A stretch of 53,480 nucleotides of DNA, taken from positions 1 to 53,480 of the forward strand of contig CAUHGY010000002.1 in assembly GCA_959605945.1 (NCBI GenBank), given 5' to 3'. A program made the position numbers and the translations under genes. Positions within the stretch are counted from its first letter, which is position 1. Each line of letters begins with the position of its first letter. The stretch is from an uncultured Clostridia bacterium (GTDB lineage: Bacteria; Bacillota; Clostridia; Christensenellales; Borkfalkiaceae). The notes under the pieces are model-generated. The model worked only from the letters and a program-made list of their open reading frames with translations, was not told where the DNA came from and ran no database searches. Shown piece after piece: positions 35,487-42,776 of the stretch.

Positions 35487-36392
35487 TTACGGCAGGTTAT
35501 TCCACCAACGGGGAATAAGAGCACCGAGCCGTACGGATTTTTTATTTTCGTAATCGTACAGAATTTCCGTGTCGTTTGCGGTTTTATCCAATTGCATCAT
35601 AATTTCGCGGCAGGCGCCGCAGGGCATTCCCGCAGAGCCGTCGGGCATAACCGCAACAAGCTTTTTTATGCGCGATTCTCCGTGTGTTATCATATTTGCC
35701 ATTGCGTTTCTTTCTGCGCACATTCCCAAAGAGCAGGCAGTGTCTATGCACACGCCTGTAAAAATGTTTCCGTTATCGGTGATCAGCGCGGCGGAGACCG
35801 CCCCTGCTTCTATGAGAGGAGAAAGAGTGCGGTAATTTTGAACTTTTCTTGCCGCGATATAAAGCCTGTCCCAGGTATCGTCATACAAAGAAAGAGCGAG
35901 CGCTTCTTTTTCTCGTACGAAAGTTTCCTTGCCGTCGCAATATCCGTCTATATCGAAAGGAAATTTTTCTGCAAGGTTTTTTTTGATTTCGGCATATTCC
36001 CGCCGCTCTTTTTCATGGATGCGCATGAAATCGCGGAAGGCTAAATGCCGCACTATGTTATTAAGGTCTTCCGCCTGAAATATATGTATCTGATGGGTGC
36101 GTTCGTCGCCGCCTTTACGCAGATATCTTCTTCCCGCAATACCGAATTCTCCGAGATATTCATAGCCGATTTTTCCGAACAGGTCGGCAGCAGAATCTAC
36201 TTCTTCGAGGCTTCTGACAACTGCCATAATGTCAATTACGGGCTTAGCCGCAAGTCCTTGAACCGAAGTGCTGCCGATATGGTAAACGGCTATGCAGTTT
36301 TTTCCGAGAATATTGTTGATTTTTTTCTTTTCTTTCCGGTAGAGGATCGGCCATTGATTGTTGTAATCGGTTACTGTTATATGTTGTGGCAT
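35487..36392 (-). CDS. GrpB domain fused to a cytidine-deaminase-like domain
   Basis: 301 aa in two parts. Residues ~1-168 are a GrpB/nucleotidyltransferase-like domain: VYHIGSTSVQGLAAKPVIDI (37-56), RTHQIHIFQ, HLAFRDFMRIHEKERREYAEIK. Residues ~175-301 are a zinc-dependent deaminase: CAERNAMANM (225-234, zinc Cys and catalytic Glu) and MPCGACREIM (256-265, two zinc Cys), as in tetrameric cytidine or blasticidin-S type deaminases. The fusion is one continuous frame. Possible role: nucleoside or nucleoside-antibiotic modification; next to a CAT-like gene. Substrate unproven. Confidence 0.85.
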   Translation of the reverse strand: MPQHITVTDYNNQWPILYRKEKKKINNILGKNCIAVYHIGSTSVQGLAAKPVIDIMAVVRSLEEVDSAADLFGKIGYEYLGEFGIAGRRYLRKGGDERTHQIHIFQAEDLNNIVRHLAFRDFMRIHEKERREYAEIKKNLAEKFPFDIDGYCDGKETFVREKEALALSLYDDTWDRLYIAARKVQNYRTLSPLIEAGAVSAALITDNGNIFTGVCIDTACSLGMCAERNAMANMITHGESRIKKLVAVMPDGSAGMPCGACREIMMQLDKTANDTEILYDYENKKSVRLGALIPRWWNNLP

Positions 36393-36846
36393 AAGGCACT
36401 CCGATTTGATTTTATGTTCTGTTTATATTATACTGAAAATCATAAAATAGTCAAACGGCAAAAGAGGCACAGCTCTTCGGAAAAGCAATGGAAAGCGTGC
36501 CGAAATTTATACGGCAGCGTTTCCGATCGGATATTTTTGATCTGGCTATAAAAGCTCTGCCCTGTTTATTCGCGAAACGCATCATGTATTTTTCGATTAC
36601 GGCATTGAAGAGGCTCGGCTATCTGCGAAACGGCAGTCGGCACCGTAGCGTGAATTTTCCGCCATTCGCTATAACAGGGCCGCAGGATTTTGCGGCTATA
36701 GTAAACCTTGGCTTGAACTTTTCGGTTTTTTCGGATTTCGTCAGAATTGCAACGTCTTTCAAATCTTTATCTTCAAAAAATTTCCTGTTATCCGTATTTT
36801 TCCGGCAAAATGATGTCATTGTAAGGCAACCGCTTTATAGGGAAAT

Positions 36847-36893
36847 ATATAAAAAAACTGCGGACAAAAATTCCCGAGCTTATTCGCCTTACC
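36847..36893 (+). pseudogene. Fragment of a DUF1848-like gene
   Basis: Aligned without gaps to 23527-23573 of the intact DUF1848 gene, most bases match and the translation KKLRTKIPELIRLT parallels KKLRTNMPELIPLT. The similarity stops at CCTTACC, where a tRNA sequence begins. It has no start, no upstream homology and no continuation, so it is a remnant. Confidence 0.7.
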
Positions 36894-36926
36894 AGGGACG
36901 TGCTCTACCTGCTGAGCCATAGCAGC
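36887..36926 (-). pseudogene. Truncated tRNA-Thr(GGT), 5' half only
   Basis: Minus strand begins GCTGCTATGGCTCAGCAGGT then AGAGCACGTCC and the anticodon loop CTGGTAA (anticodon GGT). Acceptor 5' strand, D-arm and the 5' side of the anticodon stem look intact, but the 3' side of the anticodon stem and the whole T-arm are absent, replaced by the DUF1848 fragment. It cannot make a functional tRNA. Confidence 0.7.
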
Positions 36927-37257
36927 ATATGAAGTTTTTTTGCCGAATTTTGAGGGGGTTCGGCGTACCCCGTTTTATGTGCCTATATTCCTTATCAAGG
37001 AGCAGAGCCAAAACACGGCGAAGGAATAACACGCCTATACATCTGCGCTAAGTGTTTGCTATAAACCACAATATATAGTATGAAAAAGCCGTTTCAGGGA
37101 AAAACGCGGAACAATATCAAACAGCACGAAAACAGCGATTTGTTTGTTAGCGTTTGCTATTTTTCCGTTTTAGAGCGTTTTAGACCTTCTGTGTTATAAA
37201 AGTGCATTCGTTTGCTTTTAGGGCATTTTAGATCCAAAACCGGCTTTTTATAAGTAA

Positions 37258-37285
37258 AAACGGGGCAAAATTGCCCCGGTTTTTG
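37258..37285. terminator. Bidirectional terminator near the HxlR gene
   Basis: Perfect palindromic stem CGGGGCAA-AA-TTGCCCCG with GTTTTTG on the plus side and GTTTTTAC on the minus side. It lies 143 bases past the minus-strand hxlR-type gene and probably terminates it. Confidence 0.75.
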
Positions 37286-37427
37286 CTTGTTTTGAAACAA
37301 TGGCAAACACTTTTTTCGGCTGAAAACCAACGTTATACTTTGAATTATTATAATTTCAAGTATAATAATTCGTTTGCCCGTTTTTATAAATACGCTTTGG
37401 CTCAACAAGATTGTATGATGCACATTT

Positions 37428-37793
37428 TTATAAATCGTAAATTTCCTTTCTTGGTTTTCTGTTTCTATCTCCCCATTCGCACATACCGTCAAGTATGGGC
37501 ATAAGCGATTGTCCGCGTTCGGAAAGACTATATTCAACTTTGGGCGGTATTTGAGGGTATTCCTTTCGGATAATCAATTCATCGGCTTCTAATTCTTTCA
37601 AAGAGCTTGAAAGCGATTTGTAGGAAATTCCTTTAATATACCTTTGCAATTCATTGTAGCGTACAACCCCGAATTCCATTAAAGTGTATAATATAGTCAT
37701 TTTGTATTTTCCGCTTATAAGCGAAAGCGTGTACGAAAAGCCCGTATCGCATAACCGTTCGCTTGCAATACACCTGTTTGTTTTCTTTTCCAT
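37428..37793 (-). CDS. HxlR-family transcriptional regulator
   Basis: 121 aa winged-helix protein with the N-terminal Cys typical of redox- or aldehyde-sensing HxlR/YodB members (RLCDTGFSYTLSLISGKYK, Cys ~13), then GVVRYNELQRYIKGISYKSL, LKELEADELIIRKEYPQIPP and VEYSLSERGQSLMPIL. ATG 37793 has GGAGATATACAA upstream; the longer frame is not supported. It is divergent from the NTF2/flavodoxin genes and shares their promoter region, so it most likely controls them and itself, perhaps in response to electrophiles or oxidants. Confidence 0.9.
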   Translation of the reverse strand: MEKKTNRCIASERLCDTGFSYTLSLISGKYKMTILYTLMEFGVVRYNELQRYIKGISYKSLSSSLKELEADELIIRKEYPQIPPKVEYSLSERGQSLMPILDGMCEWGDRNRKPRKEIYDL

Positions 37794-37826
37794 TTGTATA
37801 TCTCCTTTACACTCTACTTTATGTAA

Positions 37827-37889
37827 GTATCGCACTTTTTTGTGCGTACTTGACAAAATAATTATATCAGAATATAATAGTGTTGTCAA
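37827..37889. promoter_or_regulatory. Interleaved divergent consensus promoters and HxlR-type operator
   Basis: Plus strand: TTGACA (37850-37855), 17-bp spacer, TATAAT (37873-37878), serving the NTF2 gene. Minus strand: TTGACA (37889-37884), 17-bp spacer, TATAAT (37866-37861), serving the HxlR gene. Both are perfect consensus and occupy the same ~40 bp. A near-palindrome AAGTAtCGCAC-TTTTTT-GTGCGTACTT (37827-37852) covers the plus -35 and the minus transcript start, a good operator candidate. Confidence 0.8.
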
Positions 37890-37909
37890 TACCAAATCGG
37901 AGGTTTTTT

Positions 37910-38293
37910 ATGAGATCGGAAATCAAAGAGTACAAAGCAGTTGAAGAAGCGGCGATGAAATTTGTCAAAAGCGTTGCTGAGGGCAACAGTAAATACGCCC
38001 GTGAACTGTTCATTGGCGAGGCGGTTTTGTTCGGCTATCTGGACGGGCAACTCGAACACGGCTCCATTGAACAATTCTATCACAATGTGGATACTGTCCC
38101 CGGCGGCGAACACTTCAACGCCCGCATAGACGTGCTTCTTTTAGAAGAAACCCTCGCCGTGGTGCGCGTTTTGGAAGAAGGCTGGGGCGGCAGAATTGAC
38201 TTTACAGACGTACTTCTTCTGTTAAAAATGAACGGCGAATGGAAGTGTGTAGCAAAGGCATACAACCAGAATTCTAATACGATAAAGAAATAA
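37910..38293 (+). CDS. NTF2-like (SnoaL/lumazine-binding type) protein
   Basis: 127 aa, NTF2-like cone fold: EEAAMKFVKSVAEGNSKYARELF, LFGYLDGQLEHGSIEQFYHNV, NARIDVLLLEETLAVVRVLEE and FTDVLLLLKMNGEWKCVAKAY. Such proteins often bind or convert small hydrophobic molecules; no catalytic residue can be named. ATG 37910 has CGGAGG upstream. First gene of a redox-type operon under the divergent HxlR-linked promoter. Confidence 0.82.
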   Translation: MRSEIKEYKAVEEAAMKFVKSVAEGNSKYARELFIGEAVLFGYLDGQLEHGSIEQFYHNVDTVPGGEHFNARIDVLLLEETLAVVRVLEEGWGGRIDFTDVLLLLKMNGEWKCVAKAYNQNSNTIKK

Positions 38294-38308
38294 AAGGAGC
38301 GCAAAGCT

Positions 38309-38857
38309 ATGGCAAAAATTGTAATTTTGAACGGAAGCCCCCGCAAAAAGGGCAACACCTCTGCGCTTTGCGCAAAATTTGCAGAAGGCGCACAAGAGAA
38401 CGGCAATCAGGTAATTGAGTTCTTTTTGAACGGCATGAATATTCACGGCTGCCTTGGCTGTTTCGGAGGACATAGCAGCAAAGACTGCCCCTGCGTACAA
38501 AAAGACGATATGGCAAAGATTTACCCTGCGGTGAAAGAGTGCGACGTAATCGTTCTCGCATCGCCGCTCTACTATTGGAATATGAGCGGGCAGCTCCGTA
38601 TCTGCATTGACAGGCTGTTTGCCTTAGAGGAAGGCGACGGAAACCTGCTGCGCGGCAACAACCGTTCGTGCGTACTCTTAATGGCGGCAGAAGGCAATGA
38701 CTTTGAAGATGTGCTTACCTATTACAACCACTTAACGGGGCATCTTCGTTGGAAAAATCTCGGCTCCGTCCTTGCAGGCGGAAACGGCGACGTTGGCGAC
38801 ATTGCAGGCAAGCCCGAACTTCAAAAGGCTTATGAATTGGGTAAATCAATTAAATAA
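38309..38857 (+). CDS. Flavodoxin-fold NAD(P)H-dependent FMN reductase-like protein
   Basis: 182 aa. FMN phosphate loop ILNGSPRKKGNTSALC (6-21), Cys-rich GCLGCFGGHSSKDCPCVQKDDM (split at ~52-72), and the flavin-contact ASPLYYWNMSGQLRICIDRLF (~89-109). Members reduce quinones, nitroaromatics or other electrophiles. AAAGGAG precedes the ATG; it lies 15 bases after the NTF2-like gene. Confidence 0.9.
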   Translation: MAKIVILNGSPRKKGNTSALCAKFAEGAQENGNQVIEFFLNGMNIHGCLGCFGGHSSKDCPCVQKDDMAKIYPAVKECDVIVLASPLYYWNMSGQLRICIDRLFALEEGDGNLLRGNNRSCVLLMAAEGNDFEDVLTYYNHLTGHLRWKNLGSVLAGGNGDVGDIAGKPELQKAYELGKSIK

Positions 38858-38868
38858 GGAGAATGAAT

Positions 38869-39366
38869 ATGAATAAAATCAGTTTATCCAAAGCGGCGGT
38901 TTACACTTCCCCCAACCCCGTAACGCTTGTATGCACAAAAAAGCCGGACGGCAGCATCAACCTTGCGACTGTATCGTGGTGGACGTATCTTTCTTTCAAC
39001 CCCAACATGATCGCCTATGCAATGGCAAAAACCTCTTTTAGCGGTGAAATGGTAAGGAAGAACGGCAAAGTCATTCTCACAATTCCCGGTGCCCCGCTCA
39101 CAGACATAGTTATGGGCTGCGGCAGCACTACGGGCAGAAACACCGACAAGGTTCAGAAATTCGGCGTTGAACTTGAACAAGTTGCAGGCAGCGACATTGC
39201 AATACCTAAACACAGCAAAGTTGCCATAGTCTGTACGCTCAAAGAGTATCATGAAACGGGCGACCACTATCTGTATATTTGCAACGTGGACGAGGTTTAC
39301 GGCGATGAAAGAGAACAGGCGCTGTTTGCTTGGAACGGCTACTCGCAGATTCGCTCTGCAAAATGA
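38869..39366 (+). CDS. Flavin reductase-like (split-barrel FMN-binding) protein
   Basis: 165 aa split-barrel protein: NPVTLVCTKKPDGSINLATV, SWWTYLSFNPNMIAYAM, RKNGKVILTIPG and VAIVCTLKEYHETGDHYLYI match the flavin reductase/PNPOx-like fold that binds FMN. ATG 38869 is preferred to 38863 because AGGAG then lies 7 rather than 1 base away. It ends in an ATGA overlap with the next gene. Probably works with the flavodoxin-fold neighbour. Confidence 0.85.
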   Translation: MNKISLSKAAVYTSPNPVTLVCTKKPDGSINLATVSWWTYLSFNPNMIAYAMAKTSFSGEMVRKNGKVILTIPGAPLTDIVMGCGSTTGRNTDKVQKFGVELEQVAGSDIAIPKHSKVAIVCTLKEYHETGDHYLYICNVDEVYGDEREQALFAWNGYSQIRSAK

Positions 39367-40376
39367 GGTGTAACGTGTATAAATACTACTTTGCGGACTG
39401 CGAAGCATTGTTGACCGCGGTAAAAAAATATTTAGAGGCAAGCAACAAGGGCGATTCCTCGATTATGGCACCATATTTCCATAAAGACGCCGTTATATTT
39501 TGGGGCGGTAACGAACCCGACGAACACGGACACGAGATAGGCGGCTTTTTCGATTTCATCGACGAGAGCGGCGCAGACACCGATAAGAACCCGCCCTTTC
39601 ATATCGACATTTTGGACATAACCCCTACGACTGCCGTTACAAAGGTCGTGGAAGTTTGGCAAGGCAAGACATACACCGACTATCACACCTTTGTAAAGAC
39701 GCCCGAAGGCTGGAAAATAACAGCAAAATTTTCCACACATACGGGGAGGATAACAATGAGTAAAGTGCTTTTGATAAACGGCAGCCCTAACGAACAGGGC
39801 TGTACTTATACCGCTCTCAAAGAGGTTGCCGACACGCTTGAAAAAAACGGCGTTGAAACGGAAATATTATATCTTGGCAAAAAACCGATAGCTGGCTGTA
39901 TCGCCTGCGGAAAATGCTTTGGTACAGGCAGATGCGTATTCAACGATAAAGTAAACGAGATACTCGACAGACTGGACGAATACGACGGCATTGTGCTCGG
40001 CTCGCCCGTATATTATGCCGGTCCCACGGGACAGTTGTGCGCCTTTTTAGACAGACTTTTCTTTTGCAGCGAACCGCGCATGGCGGGCAAACTCGGTGCT
40101 GCCGTCGTATCCTGCCGCAGAGGCGGAGCAAGCGCAGCTTTTGACAGGCTGAACAAATACTTCTCAATCTGCAATATGACGACGGTCGGTTCGCAGTATT
40201 GGAATCAGGTACACGGTTTTACGCCCGAAGACGTCCGCAAAGACGAAGAAGGCTTACAGACTATGCGTACTCTCGGTCAGAATATGGCTTGGCTACTCAA
40301 AAATATTAAGTCAGGCAAAACACAGGGCATAGCCGCTCCCGAATATGAGGAGCGTTTAAGAACGAATTTTATTTAG
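39363..40376 (+). CDS. Fusion of an NTF2-like domain with a flavodoxin-fold FMN reductase
   Basis: One 337-aa frame with two domains. Residues ~5-130: NTF2-like (EALLTAVKKYLEASNKGDSS, DILDITPTTAVTKVVEVW, DYHTFVKTPEGWKITAKF). Residues ~132-337: FMN reductase-like (LLINGSPNEQGCTYTALKEV, GCIACGKCFGTGRC, GIVLGSPVYYAGPTGQL, FLDRLFF). An intact GGGGAGGA then ATG at 39756 sits exactly at the junction in frame, so the second domain can also be made alone. Start is ATG 39363 (overlapping the previous stop) or GTG 39375 (AGGTG 4-5 bases upstream). The arrangement duplicates the separate NTF2 and reductase genes at 37910 and 38309. Confidence 0.85.
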   Translation: MRCNVYKYYFADCEALLTAVKKYLEASNKGDSSIMAPYFHKDAVIFWGGNEPDEHGHEIGGFFDFIDESGADTDKNPPFHIDILDITPTTAVTKVVEVWQGKTYTDYHTFVKTPEGWKITAKFSTHTGRITMSKVLLINGSPNEQGCTYTALKEVADTLEKNGVETEILYLGKKPIAGCIACGKCFGTGRCVFNDKVNEILDRLDEYDGIVLGSPVYYAGPTGQLCAFLDRLFFCSEPRMAGKLGAAVVSCRRGGASAAFDRLNKYFSICNMTTVGSQYWNQVHGFTPEDVRKDEEGLQTMRTLGQNMAWLLKNIKSGKTQGIAAPEYEERLRTNFI

Positions 40377-40390
40377 GAACTATATGCGCG

Positions 40391-40570
40391 ATGAAAATGT
40401 ACGCATCCTGCCCGATATGCGGGTACAAGTTATGCAAAGGCGAAAGTGGCTCGGACGTGGATATTCTCTGTCCTCGCTGCGGAAAGCTCGTCCGCGTCGT
40501 CATAACCGAAACGAACACTAATTGCACCCCCACCGACGCTCCTAAAAAGGCGGCAAAAGAATTGAATTAA
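40391..40570 (+). CDS. Tiny zinc-ribbon protein, copy 1
   Basis: 59 aa: CPICGYKLC near residue 7-15 and CPRC at 27-30 give a CxxC...CxxC zinc ribbon, followed by a Thr/Asn-rich linker and basic tail (PKKAAKELN). Function unknown. It lies 14 bases after the fusion gene. Near-identical DNA occurs at 41113 and 44015, so this is one of three island duplicates; only this and copy 3 have an intact frame. Confidence 0.72.
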   Translation: MKMYASCPICGYKLCKGESGSDVDILCPRCGKLVRVVITETNTNCTPTDAPKKAAKELN

Positions 40571-40630
40571 CATAAAGCAAGAAAAATTTTTTATAAAAGG
40601 AGAGAATTGTTATTTTAGGTTGACAGATTT

Positions 40631-40673
40631 CCAACATTTGTTGGTAGACGGGTGTTTTGACTTTTGCTATAAT
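40631..40673 (+). promoter_or_regulatory. Promoter and palindromic operator of the HTH-TM gene
   Basis: A perfect dyad CCAACATTTGTTGG (40631-40644) abuts TAGACG (40645-40650), 17-bp spacer, TATAAT (40668-40673). The dyad just above -35 is likely bound by the encoded HTH protein or an activator. Confidence 0.55.
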
Positions 40674-40705
40674 TAAGGCACAATAAAACAAAAGGAGCTT
40701 TGAAG

Positions 40706-41068
40706 ATGAATTTTAACGAGAAACTGATTTCATTAAGAAAATCAAAAGGTCTGTCGCAGGAAGAATTGGGCGCCGAATTAAATGTTTCAAGGCAAACAAT
40801 TTCAAAATGGGAGAGCTGTCAGTCGTATCCGGACTTTCAACGGTTAGTGTTGTTGAGCGATTATTTTGGTTTGACATTAGATGAACTGATCAAAGATATT
40901 GACGTGCAGGAAGTTCGAGAAAAAAATATATATGAGGATCGCCTGAAGTCCATTTATAACGATACAGAAAATGCAAAAAAAGTTATTAAACGGGGTATCA
41001 TAATCGGAGGCGGCATTGCGGCAATTCTTCTCATTTCTGTAATAATTCTGATCATTACTTTCGTATAA
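40706..41068 (+). CDS. XRE-family regulator with C-terminal membrane anchor
   Basis: 120 aa. N-terminal HTH_3 domain FNEKLISLRKSKGLSQEELG, NVSRQTISKWESCQSYPDFQ and LVLLSDYFGLTLDELIKD; then a charged linker and one strong TM segment (GIIIGGGIAAILLISVIILI, ~96-117) at the C-terminus. This layout is common in Bacillota for small membrane-tethered regulators. ATG 40706 is preferred over TTG 40700 given AAGGAG 8 bases upstream. It has its own promoter and dyad. Confidence 0.88.
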   Translation: MNFNEKLISLRKSKGLSQEELGAELNVSRQTISKWESCQSYPDFQRLVLLSDYFGLTLDELIKDIDVQEVREKNIYEDRLKSIYNDTENAKKVIKRGIIIGGGIAAILLISVIILIITFV

Positions 41069-41112
41069 AGCATAGATTTTTATATATTCATCTCTACAAC
41101 AACTATGAAATT

Positions 41113-41292
41113 ATGAAAATGTATGCGTCATGCCCGATATGCGGGTACAAGTTATGTAAAGGCTAAAGCGGCTCGGACGCGGATATTCTCTGTCCCCGCT
41201 GCGACAAACTTATTCGGGTTGTAATTACTGAAACGAACACTAATTGCACCCCAACCGACGCTCCTAAAAAGGCGATAAAAGAATTGAATTAA
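41113..41292 (+). pseudogene. Tiny zinc-ribbon ORF, copy 2, with nonsense mutation
   Basis: Same length and reading frame as copy 1 over 180 bases, but codon 18 is TAA at 41164-41166 where copies 1 and 3 have GAA (Glu). The remaining frame down to the final stop is otherwise conserved, so inactivation is recent. A terminator hairpin follows directly. Confidence 0.85.
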
Positions 41293-41295
41293 CAT

Positions 41296-41325
41296 AAAAG
41301 CTCGGCAAATTTGTCGAGCTTTTTT
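41296..41325 (+). terminator. Intrinsic terminator after zinc-ribbon copy 2
   Basis: AAAAGCTCG pairs with CGAGCTTTT, extended inwards by a self-complementary CAAATTTG, followed by a T-run (TTTTTT). Confidence 0.9.
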
Positions 41326-41329
41326 ATAA

Positions 41330-41365
41330 GATGACTTGCTGTTGTCATCTTTAATATGGTATAAT
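41330..41365 (+). promoter_or_regulatory. Dyad operator and -10 of the DUF3788-WYL operon
   Basis: GATGACttgctgttGTCATC (41330-41349) is a 6-bp dyad with 8-bp centre; after 10 bases comes TATAAT (41360-41365). TTGCTG within the dyad can serve as -35 with an 18-bp spacer. The same dyad and spacing recur at 42717. Confidence 0.7.
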
Positions 41366-41392
41366 TAAAGAAAAGTACATAAGGAGGTCGTC

Positions 41393-41806
41393 ATGCTTGA
41401 TACAGTACCAACCGCGGAAGAATTGACAAATCTGGTCGGAAAATCTTTATACGAAATATGGGATAGTTTAATTGCTTTGATCGATGAAAGCTATGATATG
41501 GAACATATATGGAATAATGGCGGCAAAGCATGGAAGTATGAATACAAGTACCGCCGCGGCGGAAAAACGCTATGCTCGCTCTATGCGCGGAAAAACTGTA
41601 TCGGGTTTATGGTCATCTTCGGTAAAGACGAAAGGACAAAATTTGAAGAAGAACGAGATTGCTATTCAAAGGAAACGCAAACCGTTTACGACAAAGCGCA
41701 GACATTCCACGACGGCAAATGGATGATGTTTGAGCCGACCGATGCCGCTTTGTTCAGCGATTTTATGAGATTGTTGCATATTAAAAGAAAACCTAATAGA
41801 AAATAA
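41393..41806 (+). CDS. DUF3788 family protein
   Basis: 137 aa. Recognised from the DUF3788 pattern: LVGKSLYEIWDSLIALIDE, EHIWNNGGKAWKYEYKYRRG, GKTLCSLYARKNCIGFMVIF, GKDERTKFEEER and HDGKWMMFEP. Biochemical role unknown; it often sits with regulators of xenobiotic-type responses. AAGGAGG lies 7 bases before the ATG. It is 6 bases ahead of the WYL regulator gene and co-transcribed with it. Confidence 0.85.
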   Translation: MLDTVPTAEELTNLVGKSLYEIWDSLIALIDESYDMEHIWNNGGKAWKYEYKYRRGGKTLCSLYARKNCIGFMVIFGKDERTKFEEERDCYSKETQTVYDKAQTFHDGKWMMFEPTDAALFSDFMRLLHIKRKPNRK

Positions 41807-41812
41807 TATGTT

Positions 41813-42721
41813 ATGCAAATTGAAAGACTTTTTGAAATCGTATATACTTTACTTGATAGAGGAACAGTAACAGCACAAGAACTTGCCGATAAATTGAACG
41901 TTTCCAAACGCACGATTTTACGCGATATTGAAACGCTTGCTCTCGCCAAAGTACCCGTCTATACTACGCAGGGCAAAGGCGGCGGCGTTTCTTTATTGGA
42001 TGGATATGTTCTTGATAAAGCCGTTCTTTCTGACGAAGAAAAGGAACAAATTCTTCTCGGCATAAAAACACTTTTGCCAACAGGTAATGCGAGCGACAAG
42101 GCTCTGTCGAAACTCGGCTCTCTTTTTGCAGTAAAAAACACCGATTGGATCGAGATTGATTTTTCTCGTTGGAGCAACCCAAAGCATGACCGCGAAAAAT
42201 TCGATACCTTGAAAGATGCTATTATGCAGAGGAAAACGTTCGCTTTTTCTTATCCGAATTCAACCGGCGAAATCTCTAAACGCAAAGCGTATCCGTTAAA
42301 ACTTGTTTTTCAAGGCCAAGCATGGTACATACAGGCTTTTTGCCTTTTGAAAAAGGACTATCGAACATTCAAAATCAATCGAATGATTGATTTACAGGTA
42401 TTGCCCGAAACATTTGAGGCTACCTTATATACACCGCCGCCTGTTGTCCCACAAAGTATTCCAACGCAAGATAAGATACACCTTCGGGCAGTTTTTACGG
42501 CAGCAGTCGCTTATCGTATTTATGATGAATTCAACGCAGAAGATATATCAAAAAATGCGGACGGCTCCTTTACCGTCGATACGTCCATGCCTTTTGATGA
42601 ATGGGTATATGGTTACTTTCTCTCTTACGGCGATAACGTGCATATTCTTGAACCGACAACCTTGCGCAAAACATTACAGAAAAAAATTAAAGAAATGCTG
42701 AAAAATTATTCGGAACGATGA
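41813..42721 (+). CDS. YafY-type WYL-domain transcriptional regulator
   Basis: 302 aa. N-terminal winged HTH (RLFEIVYTLLDRGTVTAQEL, LNVSKRTILRDIETLALAKV) of the HTH_11/DeoR type, then WYL domain (KTFAFSYPNSTGEISKRKAY, KLVFQGQAWYIQAFCLLKKD, YRTFKINRMIDLQVL) that senses a ligand. Follows the DUF3788 gene; its own stop overlaps the dyad that precedes the DJ-1 gene. It most likely binds both GATGAC...GTCATC dyads, controlling itself and the DJ-1/GyrI pair. Confidence 0.9.
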   Translation: MQIERLFEIVYTLLDRGTVTAQELADKLNVSKRTILRDIETLALAKVPVYTTQGKGGGVSLLDGYVLDKAVLSDEEKEQILLGIKTLLPTGNASDKALSKLGSLFAVKNTDWIEIDFSRWSNPKHDREKFDTLKDAIMQRKTFAFSYPNSTGEISKRKAYPLKLVFQGQAWYIQAFCLLKKDYRTFKINRMIDLQVLPETFEATLYTPPPVVPQSIPTQDKIHLRAVFTAAVAYRIYDEFNAEDISKNADGSFTVDTSMPFDEWVYGYFLSYGDNVHILEPTTLRKTLQKKIKEMLKNYSER

Positions 42722-42752
42722 CGCACTGTTGTCATGTTCTCTTTGCTATAAT
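42717..42752 (+). promoter_or_regulatory. Dyad operator and -10 of the DJ-1/GyrI operon
   Basis: GATGACgcactgttGTCATG (42717-42736) then, after 10 bases, TATAAT (42747-42752). The dyad matches that at 41330 in 16 of 20 positions, with identical distance to -10. The dyad begins inside the stop of the WYL gene. Confidence 0.7.
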
Positions 42753-42776
42753 GCAAGAAAAAAAGGAGAATAAATC

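Larger units (their letters stand above)
36393..37427. other. Gene-poor scar region at the edge of the accessory island
   Basis: About 1 kb with no intact gene I can support. Open frames on both strands at ~36488-36922 look degenerate and overlap one another. It contains the tRNA/DUF1848 junction (36847-36926) and, near 37165-37237, repeated TTTTAGA/GTTTTAGA motifs on the plus strand. The terminator at 37258-37285 closes it. Likely a product of insertion and deletion events. Confidence 0.55.

Noticed and set aside
36488..36922. 144-codon plus-strand open frame after the GrpB fusion, with a minus-strand frame over 36619-36819
   Set aside because: The plus frame crosses the tRNA/DUF1848 scar and neither shows a ribosome site or domain; treated as degenerate DNA.
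37165..37240. Repeated TTTTAGA-type motifs that could be an integration site
   Set aside because: Short, AT-rich, no integrase or matching copy at the other island border.
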